A stretch of 64,000 nucleotides of DNA from Thauera butanivorans NBRC 103042 (lineage in GTDB: Bacteria > Pseudomonadota > Gammaproteobacteria > Burkholderiales > Rhodocyclaceae). Shown here piece by piece: positions 36,557-43,090 of the stretch. Under the pieces are notes generated by a model. It saw only the letters and a program-made list of their open reading frames with translations, was not told the DNA's origin and did not search any database. The translations under genes and the position numbers were made by a program. The stretch lies in the NCBI RefSeq assembly GCF_001591165.1, contig NZ_BCUG01000024.1, forward strand, positions 1-64,000, written 5' to 3'. How positions within the stretch are numbered: the stretch's first letter is position 1; the number at the start of each line of letters is the position of its first letter.

Positions 36557-36949
36557 ATGAACCGTGCTCTGCCTCAAGAGGTACTTGATCAGATCGAGCT
36601 GGAACACCAGCACTTCGCCGCCGCGCCCCAAGCCTTCTTCGAGGCGTGGAAGCGCGGCGTCAACATCGCCGGTGCCGAATGGTTCGGCGACGGCACACGC
36701 GAAGGCCTGCAGCGTGCCACCACCAAGTGGGATCTGCGCCCGAATCTGCTGATGCTCAACGACGCCCTCGGCGTCCTGAGCAGCGGCCAGCGGATGTTCC
36801 TGTCCGCGATGGTCAGCTTCTACAACGCCCGCGAGGGCGGCGCGATGCTCAAGCGTTGCGGCTTCGAGGGGCTGTCCGACCTCGGCGGTCTCGACCTGGA
36901 GCGGCGCAAGGTCATCGCCGACCTGACGCTGCACTACAGCGGCTGGTGA
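36557..36949 (+). CDS. hypothetical ICE protein, 130 residues
   Basis: Soluble, mostly helical protein: MNRALPQEVLDQIELEHQHFAAAPQAFFEAWKRG..., ending with DLERRKVIADLTLHYSGW. It follows the preceding gene by 25 bases with an AGGAG ribosome binding site, so the two are probably co-transcribed. No family name recognised; the type is conserved among ICE backbones of this group. Confidence 0.65.
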   Translation: MNRALPQEVLDQIELEHQHFAAAPQAFFEAWKRGVNIAGAEWFGDGTREGLQRATTKWDLRPNLLMLNDALGVLSSGQRMFLSAMVSFYNAREGGAMLKRCGFEGLSDLGGLDLERRKVIADLTLHYSGW

Positions 36950-36990
36950 GCCACGCCCGGCACACCACCGTCCTTTCCTCCCACCCCATG

Positions 36991-37024
36991 AGGGACATGC
37001 GTCCCCACGCGGGGCCATGTCCCT
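36991..37024 (+). other. nested hairpin upstream of leader ORF
   Basis: AGGGACATG (36991-36999) and CATGTCCCT (37016-37024) enclose CCCC/GGGG with an ACGC loop: about 13 base pairs in total, with a pyrimidine-rich stretch afterwards. A very similar design (CATG arms around CCCC/GGGG) occurs at 43034-43071. Confidence 0.6.
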
Positions 37025-37044
37025 CCTTCTTCAAAGGAGTGGCC

Positions 37045-37071
37045 ATGTACCGAAACCACACCATCTGCTGA
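37045..37071 (+). CDS. possible 8-residue leader peptide
   Basis: ATG with a perfect-spaced AAGGAG opens the peptide MYRNHTIC followed by TGA, 100 bases before the next ICE gene. It lies directly after a nested hairpin and before an inverted repeat (37123-37142), the layout of an attenuation leader. It could equally be the surviving start of a deleted gene. Confidence 0.35.
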   Translation: MYRNHTIC

Positions 37072-37122
37072 TTTTCGCGAGCGCCGGCTGACCGGCTGCC
37101 ACTTCATTCACTCGCTGGGGTT

Positions 37123-37142
37123 CAATCCCCAGCAGGGGATTG
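37123..37142 (+). other. inverted repeat before the 238-residue gene
   Basis: CAATCCCC, loop AGCA, GGGGATTG: an 8-bp stem-loop ending 29 bases before the ATG at 37172. Its CCCC/GGGG core resembles the 19-bp dyad elements, but it has a 4-base loop and so can fold as RNA. Confidence 0.5.
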
Positions 37143-37171
37143 CCTTGGCCATCCCTTGCTGGAGAGATCCC

Positions 37172-37888
37172 ATGTCCCATTCCAACAATCCCTTCGTCCG
37201 TGGCTACGATGGCCTGTCCGTGCGACGGCTGCTCGCCATTTCCTACGACGACGATTGCCCGCTGACCCATCTCCCGCTGCACGCCTCGCAGGCGCACTTG
37301 CCTGACAGCCAGATCGAGCGCCACGCTTGCATCTTCGGCGACGACTTCGCGCTGATCACCGAACGCCAGGACGTGCCGCCCGAGTTGGAGGCGCAATGCC
37401 GCAGCCACGGCATCGTCCGCACGGTGGTCTATGCCGTGATGGCAAAAGAGGCGGGCCAGCCGCTCCACGTCGGCGACGCCTGCACCGAGGAAGCCGCACG
37501 CGAGGTGGTACGGCGCCTGAAATTCGAGACCGGCTTCTACAGTCGGGCCTGGGAAATCAGCAGTGGCCACCTCACCGACGAGGCGAACCGCTACCTGGCC
37601 GAGTTGGCGGACATCGCCACGCCGACGCGCTTCCTGTTCATCGCCTTTCGCATCCCGTACTCCCCGGCAATTGGCGTGAAGCTGATCGCCACCCCCTGGA
37701 CGGATGACAATCTGCAACAGGTTGAAAGCATCACCGCCGCGCGCCTGCGGGAGGAACACCGCAGGAAAGGCATGCCCGAATGTCTCGTCGAAGTGTTGCA
37801 TCTGGCCGCGCTGGCCGACGTGCGGATGCTGGTGTTCGACGCCGATGCGCCGATCCTCGAAGGATTGACGCTGTACGAAAACGAGTAG
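37172..37888 (+). CDS. hypothetical ICE protein (possibly DUF5983)
   Basis: 238 residues, soluble: MSHSNNPFVRGYDGLSVRRLLAISYDDDCPLTHLPLHASQAH, then RFLFIAFRIPYSPAIGVKLIATPWTDDN. The architecture resembles DUF5983-type proteins of ICE backbones, but this label is tentative. GGAGAGATCCC precedes the ATG. A clear terminator follows the stop, so it ends a transcription unit before the inserted lysE-like gene. Confidence 0.65.
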   Translation: MSHSNNPFVRGYDGLSVRRLLAISYDDDCPLTHLPLHASQAHLPDSQIERHACIFGDDFALITERQDVPPELEAQCRSHGIVRTVVYAVMAKEAGQPLHVGDACTEEAAREVVRRLKFETGFYSRAWEISSGHLTDEANRYLAELADIATPTRFLFIAFRIPYSPAIGVKLIATPWTDDNLQQVESITAARLREEHRRKGMPECLVEVLHLAALADVRMLVFDADAPILEGLTLYENE

Positions 37889-37896
37889 CCCCTCTT

Positions 37897-37923
37897 GAGC
37901 CCCTGCGAGGGGCTCTTCTTCTT
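37897..37923 (+). terminator. Rho-independent terminator
   Basis: GAGCCCC, loop TGCGA, GGGGCTC, followed by TTCTTCTT. It lies 8 bases after the stop of the 238-residue gene and between convergent genes. Confidence 0.75.
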
Positions 37924-37946
37924 GGTGGAACGTGGTGTCACGCCGA

Positions 37947-38567
37947 TCACGCGCCTTTGGCCAGCAGATATCCACCCGCTCCGATCATCAACGCGCCCGT
38001 CGTCACGCGAACCGGCCGCTTGAAAGGCAAGTCTTTGGACGCGGAAACGACCGCACGCGCAGCCATCGCGTAAGCGACCTTGACGCCCCCCACGGCGACG
38101 ACGGTGATTGCGGCGATGAGGCTTGCATCAAAAGCCGTCAGAGCGGAAACGTCGACGAACACGGGGAACAGCGCCGCATAGAAGAAGATCGCCTTCACAT
38201 CCCCGAGCGTCAAGATCATGCCAGCAGCAAAGCTTGCCCAGATGCCGCCGGTCTCATGCGTCCCCCTGGGCTTGAGTGGCGGGTCGCGACGTCGGATCAG
38301 TCCCACGCCAACCCAGATGAGATAGGCCGCGGCGACGTAGCGCAGCACGGTGAAGACGCTTCCCAGGACTTCCACCGCGGCCACGAGCCCTGCAATAGCC
38401 AGAACGACGAAGAGCAAGTCGCCCACGACAATCCCCAGTGCGGTGGCAACGCCATGGCGTACCCCAAGCGTTGCGGACCGGACAACCACCAGGGCCACAC
38501 TCGAACTGGGCATCGCAGCGAGCGCGATCATGGCAAGGAACAGAGACAGGGCAGCGAACGCGGTCAT
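37947..38567 (-). CDS. LysE/RhtB-family exporter
   Basis: 206 residues with six hydrophobic helices and the family's N-terminal AMIALAAMPSSSVALVVVRSATLGVRHGVATALGIVVGD and the central TLGDVKAIFFYAALFP. LysE/RhtB proteins export amino acids or their analogues across the inner membrane. It is the only minus-strand gene within the backbone stretch 24.7-51.5 kb, flanked by a terminator and a leader repeat, so it looks like inserted cargo. Confidence 0.82.
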   Translation of the reverse strand: MTAFAALSLFLAMIALAAMPSSSVALVVVRSATLGVRHGVATALGIVVGDLLFVVLAIAGLVAAVEVLGSVFTVLRYVAAAYLIWVGVGLIRRRDPPLKPRGTHETGGIWASFAAGMILTLGDVKAIFFYAALFPVFVDVSALTAFDASLIAAITVVAVGGVKVAYAMAARAVVSASKDLPFKRPVRVTTGALMIGAGGYLLAKGA

Positions 38568-38989
38568 TGGACGGCCGAATCCAGAAGGCGCGGGGCGCGT
38601 GAACAGACATTATCACCGTGTCGTCGGCAGAGGGCGTACCTGACCACCGTGCAACATCACACCCGGCCACATTCGGTGCCGCACAGCAGGAATGTGGATG
38701 GGCGCAAATGCCGATTGCCGCTCGCCCGCACACCACCCTGACGCCACGCTCACGGCCATGTTGCGCTGACTTGCGTCAGCAGCATGCCCAGGCAGCCACG
38801 ATCTTCAAGGCTGCGACGCGGTTCCGACCGCGTTGATCACACCAGTTCGCACCGGCATCCATGCGCGAACGGCCATCGGTTCTCGATGGCGATGCCACCA
38901 AGCTGTTCCATCAACCCACGCGGGGGTTCCACACCTTCCCCGCCTTGGGTCGGGTGTGTCTCCGCCTCATTGTTCCCAGGAGATTCACC
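38568..38989. other. 422-base intergenic stretch with leader copy
   Basis: Between the divergent lysE-like and DUF3577 genes. It holds the promoter region of lysE, the three-hairpin leader copy B (38764-38853), a 7-bp hairpin GCCATCG/CGATGGC around 38872-38890, and AGGAGATTCACC before the DUF3577 gene. No coding sequence recognised. Confidence 0.5.
38764..38853 (+). repeat. three-hairpin leader, copy B
   Basis: Diverged copy of 36071-36163. The stems GCTGAC/GTCAGC and GCAGCC/GGCTGC are identical, while their loops differ (TTGC; ACGATCTTCAA). The third stem is CGACGCGGT/ACCGCGTTG with loop TCCG, keeping pairing apart from one G-T position. It precedes the DUF3577 gene. Confidence 0.6.
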
Positions 38990-39541
38990 ATGACCACTTC
39001 CAACGAAAAATCCTACTTCGATCTGCACATCACCGGCCTCGGGTATCTCAATCGCATCCGCGAAGTGAAGCCCAAGAAAGGCGATGCGTTCCTGGCCTGC
39101 GATATCGCAGCCCTGAACGGTCCCAGCGACGACGTCTCGTATGTGCGTTTCGACACGCGCGTATCGGGTTCGGAAGCGCAGCACCTGGTGCGCCGCTGCA
39201 TTCAGGCGGTCGACGCCGAGAAGAAGGTGATGATCGGCTTCCGCCTGGGCGACCTGTGGACCGACACCTTCACCTACTCCAAGGGCAAGCGTGCCGGCGA
39301 GCAGGGTGTGAGCCTCAAGGCCCGCCTGCTGTTCGTCAGTTGGATCAAGGTCGACGGCAAGCTCGTCTACAAGGCCGAACCCAAGCCGACCGAGACCGAC
39401 GAGCGGGACCCGGAAGTCCCTGTGACGTCCGACGCGCCCGCCGCGCAGCAAGCCTCGGCACCGGAGCCTTCCAAGCCCGACGCCGATGCTGCCGACGACG
39501 CTGCCGATGCCCCCGCATTGGCCGTTGCCGAGTCGTTCTGA
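38990..39541 (+). CDS. DUF3577 (STY4534-type) ICE protein
   Basis: 183 residues: SYFDLHITGLGYLNRIREVKPKKGDAFLACDIAALNGPSDDVSYVRFDTRVSG is the DUF3577 signature, an OB-like fold often named STY4534 ICE replication protein. The C terminus (from about residue 130) is Ala/Pro/Asp-rich and disordered. AGGAGATTCACC precedes the ATG. Probably single-stranded DNA related, but unproven. Confidence 0.8.
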   Translation: MTTSNEKSYFDLHITGLGYLNRIREVKPKKGDAFLACDIAALNGPSDDVSYVRFDTRVSGSEAQHLVRRCIQAVDAEKKVMIGFRLGDLWTDTFTYSKGKRAGEQGVSLKARLLFVSWIKVDGKLVYKAEPKPTETDERDPEVPVTSDAPAAQQASAPEPSKPDADAADDAADAPALAVAESF

Positions 39542-39545
39542 TCCG

Positions 39546-39569
39546 CAAGGCCCCATCCCCGGGGCCTTG
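39546..39569 (+). other. hairpin between DUF3577 and DUF3275 genes
   Basis: CAAGGCCCC, loop ATCCCC, GGGGCCTTG: a 9-bp GC-rich stem directly after the DUF3577 stop, followed by a short pyrimidine tract (TCCTCTCTTC). It may partly terminate or stabilise the transcript. Confidence 0.5.
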
Positions 39570-39596
39570 TCCTCTCTTCGTCCGCAGGAGACCTTC

Positions 39597-40208
39597 ATGA
39601 TCACCATTCCCGGCCAACTGGCCATCAAGACCATCCACGGCAGGAACGGCGACTTCAACGTCGGCCGCCTGGCGACCTCGATCGGCGAGTTCGTCGTGAA
39701 GAACGCCGAGCTCGATCAGTACCGCGAGGGCAAGTACGACGGTGATTTCGTCATCGTCGAGATTCGCCCCTCCACGTACAACGCCAACGGCCGCATGGTC
39801 ATCGAGATCCGCGCCCATCTGGGCGGGATGACGCTGTCCAACATCGACGCCCTGAGCCGCGACGAGGCCCGCCGGCTGAGTCCGCAGGAAGTCGATCCGA
39901 TCGACGAGGAAGCGCAGGCGCCCGCTCCGGCAACGCCCCCGGCCAAGCCGAAGGCGAAGCCGCGCAGTCCGCGCGATCCCCTGGTCGATACCACGCCGTT
40001 CGGCAGCGAACCGGCTCCCGTGTCCGCTGCGGCCTCGGCCGAGGCAGACGACGCGGCGCTGTTCGGTGCCTTGTGGCCCCTGGGCGAGACCGTGAAGCTC
40101 GATGCGACCGTGGATCGTCGTGTGCTGCGTCAGCAGCGCGACCGTCTCGACAAGCTGGGCTACGAGTTCGCTCCGTTGTCCCAGGACTGGCACCTCAAGG
40201 CTGCCTGA
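39597..40208 (+). CDS. DUF3275 family ICE protein
   Basis: 203 residues: MITIPGQLAIKTIHGRNGDFNVGRLATSIGEFVVKNAELDQYREGKYDGDFVIVEI is the DUF3275 N-terminal domain. A Pro/Ala-rich linker (about residues 105-150) joins it to a C-terminal helical domain (LFGALWPLGETVKLDATVDRRVLRQQRDRLDKLGYEFAPLSQDW). Function unknown; it is a steady member of ICEclc-type backbones. GCAGGAG precedes the start. Confidence 0.8.
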   Translation: MITIPGQLAIKTIHGRNGDFNVGRLATSIGEFVVKNAELDQYREGKYDGDFVIVEIRPSTYNANGRMVIEIRAHLGGMTLSNIDALSRDEARRLSPQEVDPIDEEAQAPAPATPPAKPKAKPRSPRDPLVDTTPFGSEPAPVSAAASAEADDAALFGALWPLGETVKLDATVDRRVLRQQRDRLDKLGYEFAPLSQDWHLKAA

Positions 40209-40243
40209 TCCATCCGCCGCCTTGCGCGGCATTCCGCCACCCG

Positions 40244-40283
40244 CCGGGGCTCTCCCCCGACGGGGAGGGCTCCGGCCTTTTCT
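40244..40283 (+). terminator. GC-rich hairpin with T-rich tail
   Basis: GCCGGGGCTCTCCCC pairs with GGGGAGGGCTCCGGC around a CGAC loop and is followed by CTTTTCTTC. It looks like an intrinsic terminator but lies within 15 bases of the next gene start, so it may act as an attenuator. Confidence 0.5.
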
Positions 40284-40297
40284 TCAAGGAGACCCTC

Positions 40298-40663
40298 ATG
40301 GGCTGGACCTTCGTTCGTCAGACGCGCGATCAGTTGATCCGCGAGTTGCTCGCTCCGCAGGCGTCCGAACGCGCTTGCTGCGAAGTCATCGACCACACAC
40401 TGGACGGCGACGTTCTGTGGACCGTGGTTCGCGTCACCGCCAAGCAGGCGGGCGTCATGGGCCTCGCGGCCGGTGAGTCCGTCTGCTACATCGGCTGCCA
40501 TCTGTTGGAAAGCGCGGGCTTTGAGTGGGGCTACAAGTCCCTCGATGAGTCCGTGCATCCGTACTACTACTCGTGCCCGCTGCGCTATCTCGACATGGCG
40601 CCGGTGCAAAGCCCCGAGTGGCGCGAGCGGGTTCACCGCTTCCACGCGGGGCGCGCTGTTTAG
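40298..40663 (+). CDS. hypothetical ICE protein (DUF6927-like)
   Basis: 121 residues beginning MGWTFVRQTRDQLIRELLAPQ and containing WTVVRVTAKQAGVMGLAAGESVCYIGCHLLESAGFEWGYKSLDESVHPYYYSCPLRYLDM. The MGWTF start and YYxCPLxYLD segment match a small family annotated as DUF6927 in ICEs and plasmids; the label is tentative. AAGGAG precedes the start. Function unknown. Confidence 0.65.
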   Translation: MGWTFVRQTRDQLIRELLAPQASERACCEVIDHTLDGDVLWTVVRVTAKQAGVMGLAAGESVCYIGCHLLESAGFEWGYKSLDESVHPYYYSCPLRYLDMAPVQSPEWRERVHRFHAGRAV

Positions 40664-40747
40664 CGGCACGCATCATCCTTCACCCAACCGGGGCGAGCAT
40701 GGCCCCGCGGGCTGTGGTTGCTCCTTCATTTCCAAGAGGACATCACC

Positions 40748-41398
40748 ATGCCTGCACCTTCTTCCGCGAAACCGCTGTACCGCGTCGACGAATGCCCCGA
40801 CCTGATGGCCGACGCTTGCGTCGGTGACGAGCAGGGCCATCTCGTCTTTCTCTCGATCTGGGCGCGCGACACCGCCGTTCAGGAGTTCCTCGCCCGCCTG
40901 ACCCTCGGCCGGGATGAACAGGGACTGGATCAGTTCCACCTCATCACCGAGCAGGGCGCATCGATCCCGGTCTTCGTCGGCAACGTCGAGAACCTGGAAA
41001 AGCGCATCACCCGTGCCTATCGGCGAACGCTGTTCGGTTCGCTGACGAATGTGTGGCTGTTCGATCGTCGCTGCGTGAAGCCAGACAAGGCCAACGCCAG
41101 CGCGCTGGCGCTTCTGCCCAGGGATTCCGCTCACCGGCTCGACCGGTTGTGGACGCTGGTGCAGGACACCTGCCCGCTGCCACTGCTCGACCACTGGCGC
41201 GACACCGTGCTGGAGCTGTTGCAGACACAGCGGATGCTGACCGGTCTTCCCTTGGCCCTCGGGCCGCTGGAAGGCCATCGGCTGGCCCTCGATGTCCCGG
41301 CGCTGACGAAGGCGCTGGGCGAGCTGATCCGCAACGGCACCCTCGGCGCCACGCAGTACGAACTGGCCGCGAACGCACCGCTTCGGCGTGTGGCGTGA
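40748..41398 (+). CDS. hypothetical ICE protein, 216 residues
   Basis: Soluble protein: N-terminal region YRVDECPDLMADACVGDEQGHLVFLSIWARDTAVQEFLARLTLG, central RRTLFGSLTNVWLFDRRCVKPDKANASALALLPRD, and a helical C terminus. No named domain recognised; it is a recurring member of this backbone. AGAGGACATCACC precedes the ATG. Separate leader and spacing suggest its own translation unit within a longer transcript. Confidence 0.65.
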   Translation: MPAPSSAKPLYRVDECPDLMADACVGDEQGHLVFLSIWARDTAVQEFLARLTLGRDEQGLDQFHLITEQGASIPVFVGNVENLEKRITRAYRRTLFGSLTNVWLFDRRCVKPDKANASALALLPRDSAHRLDRLWTLVQDTCPLPLLDHWRDTVLELLQTQRMLTGLPLALGPLEGHRLALDVPALTKALGELIRNGTLGATQYELAANAPLRRVA

Positions 41399-41463
41399 GC
41401 CATCCCCACGGGCATGCGCGCCGCGCGTGCCCGCCTTCCCTCATCCATCACCAGGAGAAATCC

Positions 41464-42573
41464 ATGGCACTCATGTTTCCGCGCCTGGCGCGCAACTTCA
41501 TTCGTAACGGCTACTTCCCCACCGACGAGCCGACGCTGGAGCGGGCCTTGTCCGCACTGGCGCCGTCTCCCGGCTCCATGTCCATCCTCGATCCCTGCGC
41601 CGGCGAAGGCGTGGCGATTGCCGAAGCCGCCCACGCCCTCGGGCGCGAGCAAGTCCAGGCCTTCGCCGTCGAGTACGACGCCGAGCGTGCCCGCCACGCA
41701 CGGCAACTGGTCGATCGCTGCATCCACGGTGACCTGATGGACTCGCTGATCTCGCGTCAGTCCTTCGGGCTGCTGTGGCTGAACCCGCCGTATGGCGACC
41801 TGAGCAAGGACGTGAACGGCAACATCGGCTATCAGGGCCAGGGCCGTGCTCGGCTGGAAAAGCTGTTCTATCAGCGCGCGCTGCCGCTGCTGCAATACGG
41901 CGGCGTGCTGATCTTCATCGTGCCGTCCTACGTGCTCGACCCCGAGCTGGTCGGATGGCTGACGCGCCACCTCAAAGACCTGCGCATCTACCGTGCGGTG
42001 GAAACGCAGTTCAAGCAGGTGGTGATCTTCGGTCGCCGGGTTCGCCAGCGCGACCAGGCGTCGGAGTCGGCCAAAGCCGTGCGCGGTCTGCTGCTGCAGA
42101 TCGGACAAGGCGACGCCGAAGCCGAGGAACTGCCGCTCGAATGGCCGTTCCTGCCGTACACCGTCCCTGCCAGCCCGGCCGAGCCGGAGCACTTCTATCG
42201 CGTGACGATGGAGCCCGAGCAGTTCGCCGATGAAGTCGGCCGGCTGCAAGGACTCTGGCCGGCGCTCGATACCCACCTGGGCGCCGCGCAGCAATCGCTG
42301 CGTCCGCCCGCGCGGGCCTTGTCGCACTGGCATCTCGCCCTGGCTCTGGCCGCAGGCGCGATCTCCGGCGTAGTGAAGTCCAGGACCGGGCGCGTGCTCG
42401 TCGTCAAAGGTGATACCCACAAGGAGAAGACCCTCCAGACGGAATACACCGAGCGCGACGACGGCTCCGTGGCCGAGACGCGCATCCTCACCGACAAGTT
42501 CGTGCCGGTCATTCGTGCATGGGACTTGACGCTGGGCTCGCCCACGTGGGGCGAAGTGCTGACCATCCGCTGA
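41464..42573 (+). CDS. DUF6094-type SAM-dependent DNA methyltransferase-like protein
   Basis: 369 residues. The N-terminal domain has a methyltransferase motif I, SILDPCAGEGVAIAEAAHALG (about residues 40-60), and motif IV NPPYGD (about residue 108), the N6-adenine/N4-cytosine type. The C-terminal part lacks a recognisable target-recognition domain. Such proteins are core ICE genes and might protect transferred DNA from restriction or methylate another substrate. It starts after CAGGAGAAATCC. Confidence 0.75.
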   Translation: MALMFPRLARNFIRNGYFPTDEPTLERALSALAPSPGSMSILDPCAGEGVAIAEAAHALGREQVQAFAVEYDAERARHARQLVDRCIHGDLMDSLISRQSFGLLWLNPPYGDLSKDVNGNIGYQGQGRARLEKLFYQRALPLLQYGGVLIFIVPSYVLDPELVGWLTRHLKDLRIYRAVETQFKQVVIFGRRVRQRDQASESAKAVRGLLLQIGQGDAEAEELPLEWPFLPYTVPASPAEPEHFYRVTMEPEQFADEVGRLQGLWPALDTHLGAAQQSLRPPARALSHWHLALALAAGAISGVVKSRTGRVLVVKGDTHKEKTLQTEYTERDDGSVAETRILTDKFVPVIRAWDLTLGSPTWGEVLTIR

Positions 42574-42674
42574 TCGCTGTTCCCTGACGGTTCGCCGTCG
42601 CTTTCATCCACCCACCGGGGTCACGTTGCCCCGATGGGGTGCCGTGGCCCGCTTTTCCGAAAGGAGAAACCACC

Positions 42675-42980
42675 ATGGCACTCGCAGTCCTCAACCTCGC
42701 GTCACAAGCACGCTTTTCGCCCGGGCAGGTGGTCATGACCGCCGGCGTCGACGAGCTGGTCCGACAGGGCCGGCTCAACCCCACGCCGTACCTGCGCCGC
42801 CATCTTCATGGCGAATGGGGCGACCTGAGCGACAGCGATCGGCGGCAGAACGACGCCGCGCTGCAATCCGGCGAGGATCGTCTGTTCTCGTCCTACCAGG
42901 TCACGCGCGACCTGAAGCTCTGGATCATCACCGAATGGGATCGCAGCGTCACCACACTGCTGCTGCCCAGCGAATACTGA
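42675..42980 (+). CDS. small plasmid/ICE-related protein, 101 residues
   Basis: MALAVLNLASQARFSPGQVVMTAGVDELVRQGRLNPTPYLRRHLHGEWGDLSDSDRRQNDAALQSGEDRLFSSYQVTRDLKLWIITEWDRSVTTLLLPSEY is typical of a widespread plasmid-related family with unknown role; the segment HLHGEWGDL...NDAAL and the tail LWIITEWDRSVTTLLLP are its conserved parts. GGAGAAACCACC precedes the ATG. Confidence 0.75.
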   Translation: MALAVLNLASQARFSPGQVVMTAGVDELVRQGRLNPTPYLRRHLHGEWGDLSDSDRRQNDAALQSGEDRLFSSYQVTRDLKLWIITEWDRSVTTLLLPSEY

Positions 42981-43033
42981 TCCGCATCCAGCGGCACCTA
43001 AACGTTTCTTTGCCGCTTCTTTCTTCCCACCCA

Positions 43034-43071
43034 GGGGCATGTCACCGCCCCGTGGGGGAGGTGCATGCCCC
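43034..43071 (+). other. nested hairpin upstream of SNF2-like gene
   Basis: GGGGCATG (43034-43041) pairs with CATGCCCC (43064-43071); inside, TCACC/GGTG and GCCCC/GGGG can extend the stem. It ends 19 bases before the helicase start and would expose or hide its ribosome binding site. It resembles 36991-37024. Confidence 0.55.
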
Positions 43072-43090
43072 ATTGCTTTGGAGCATCACC

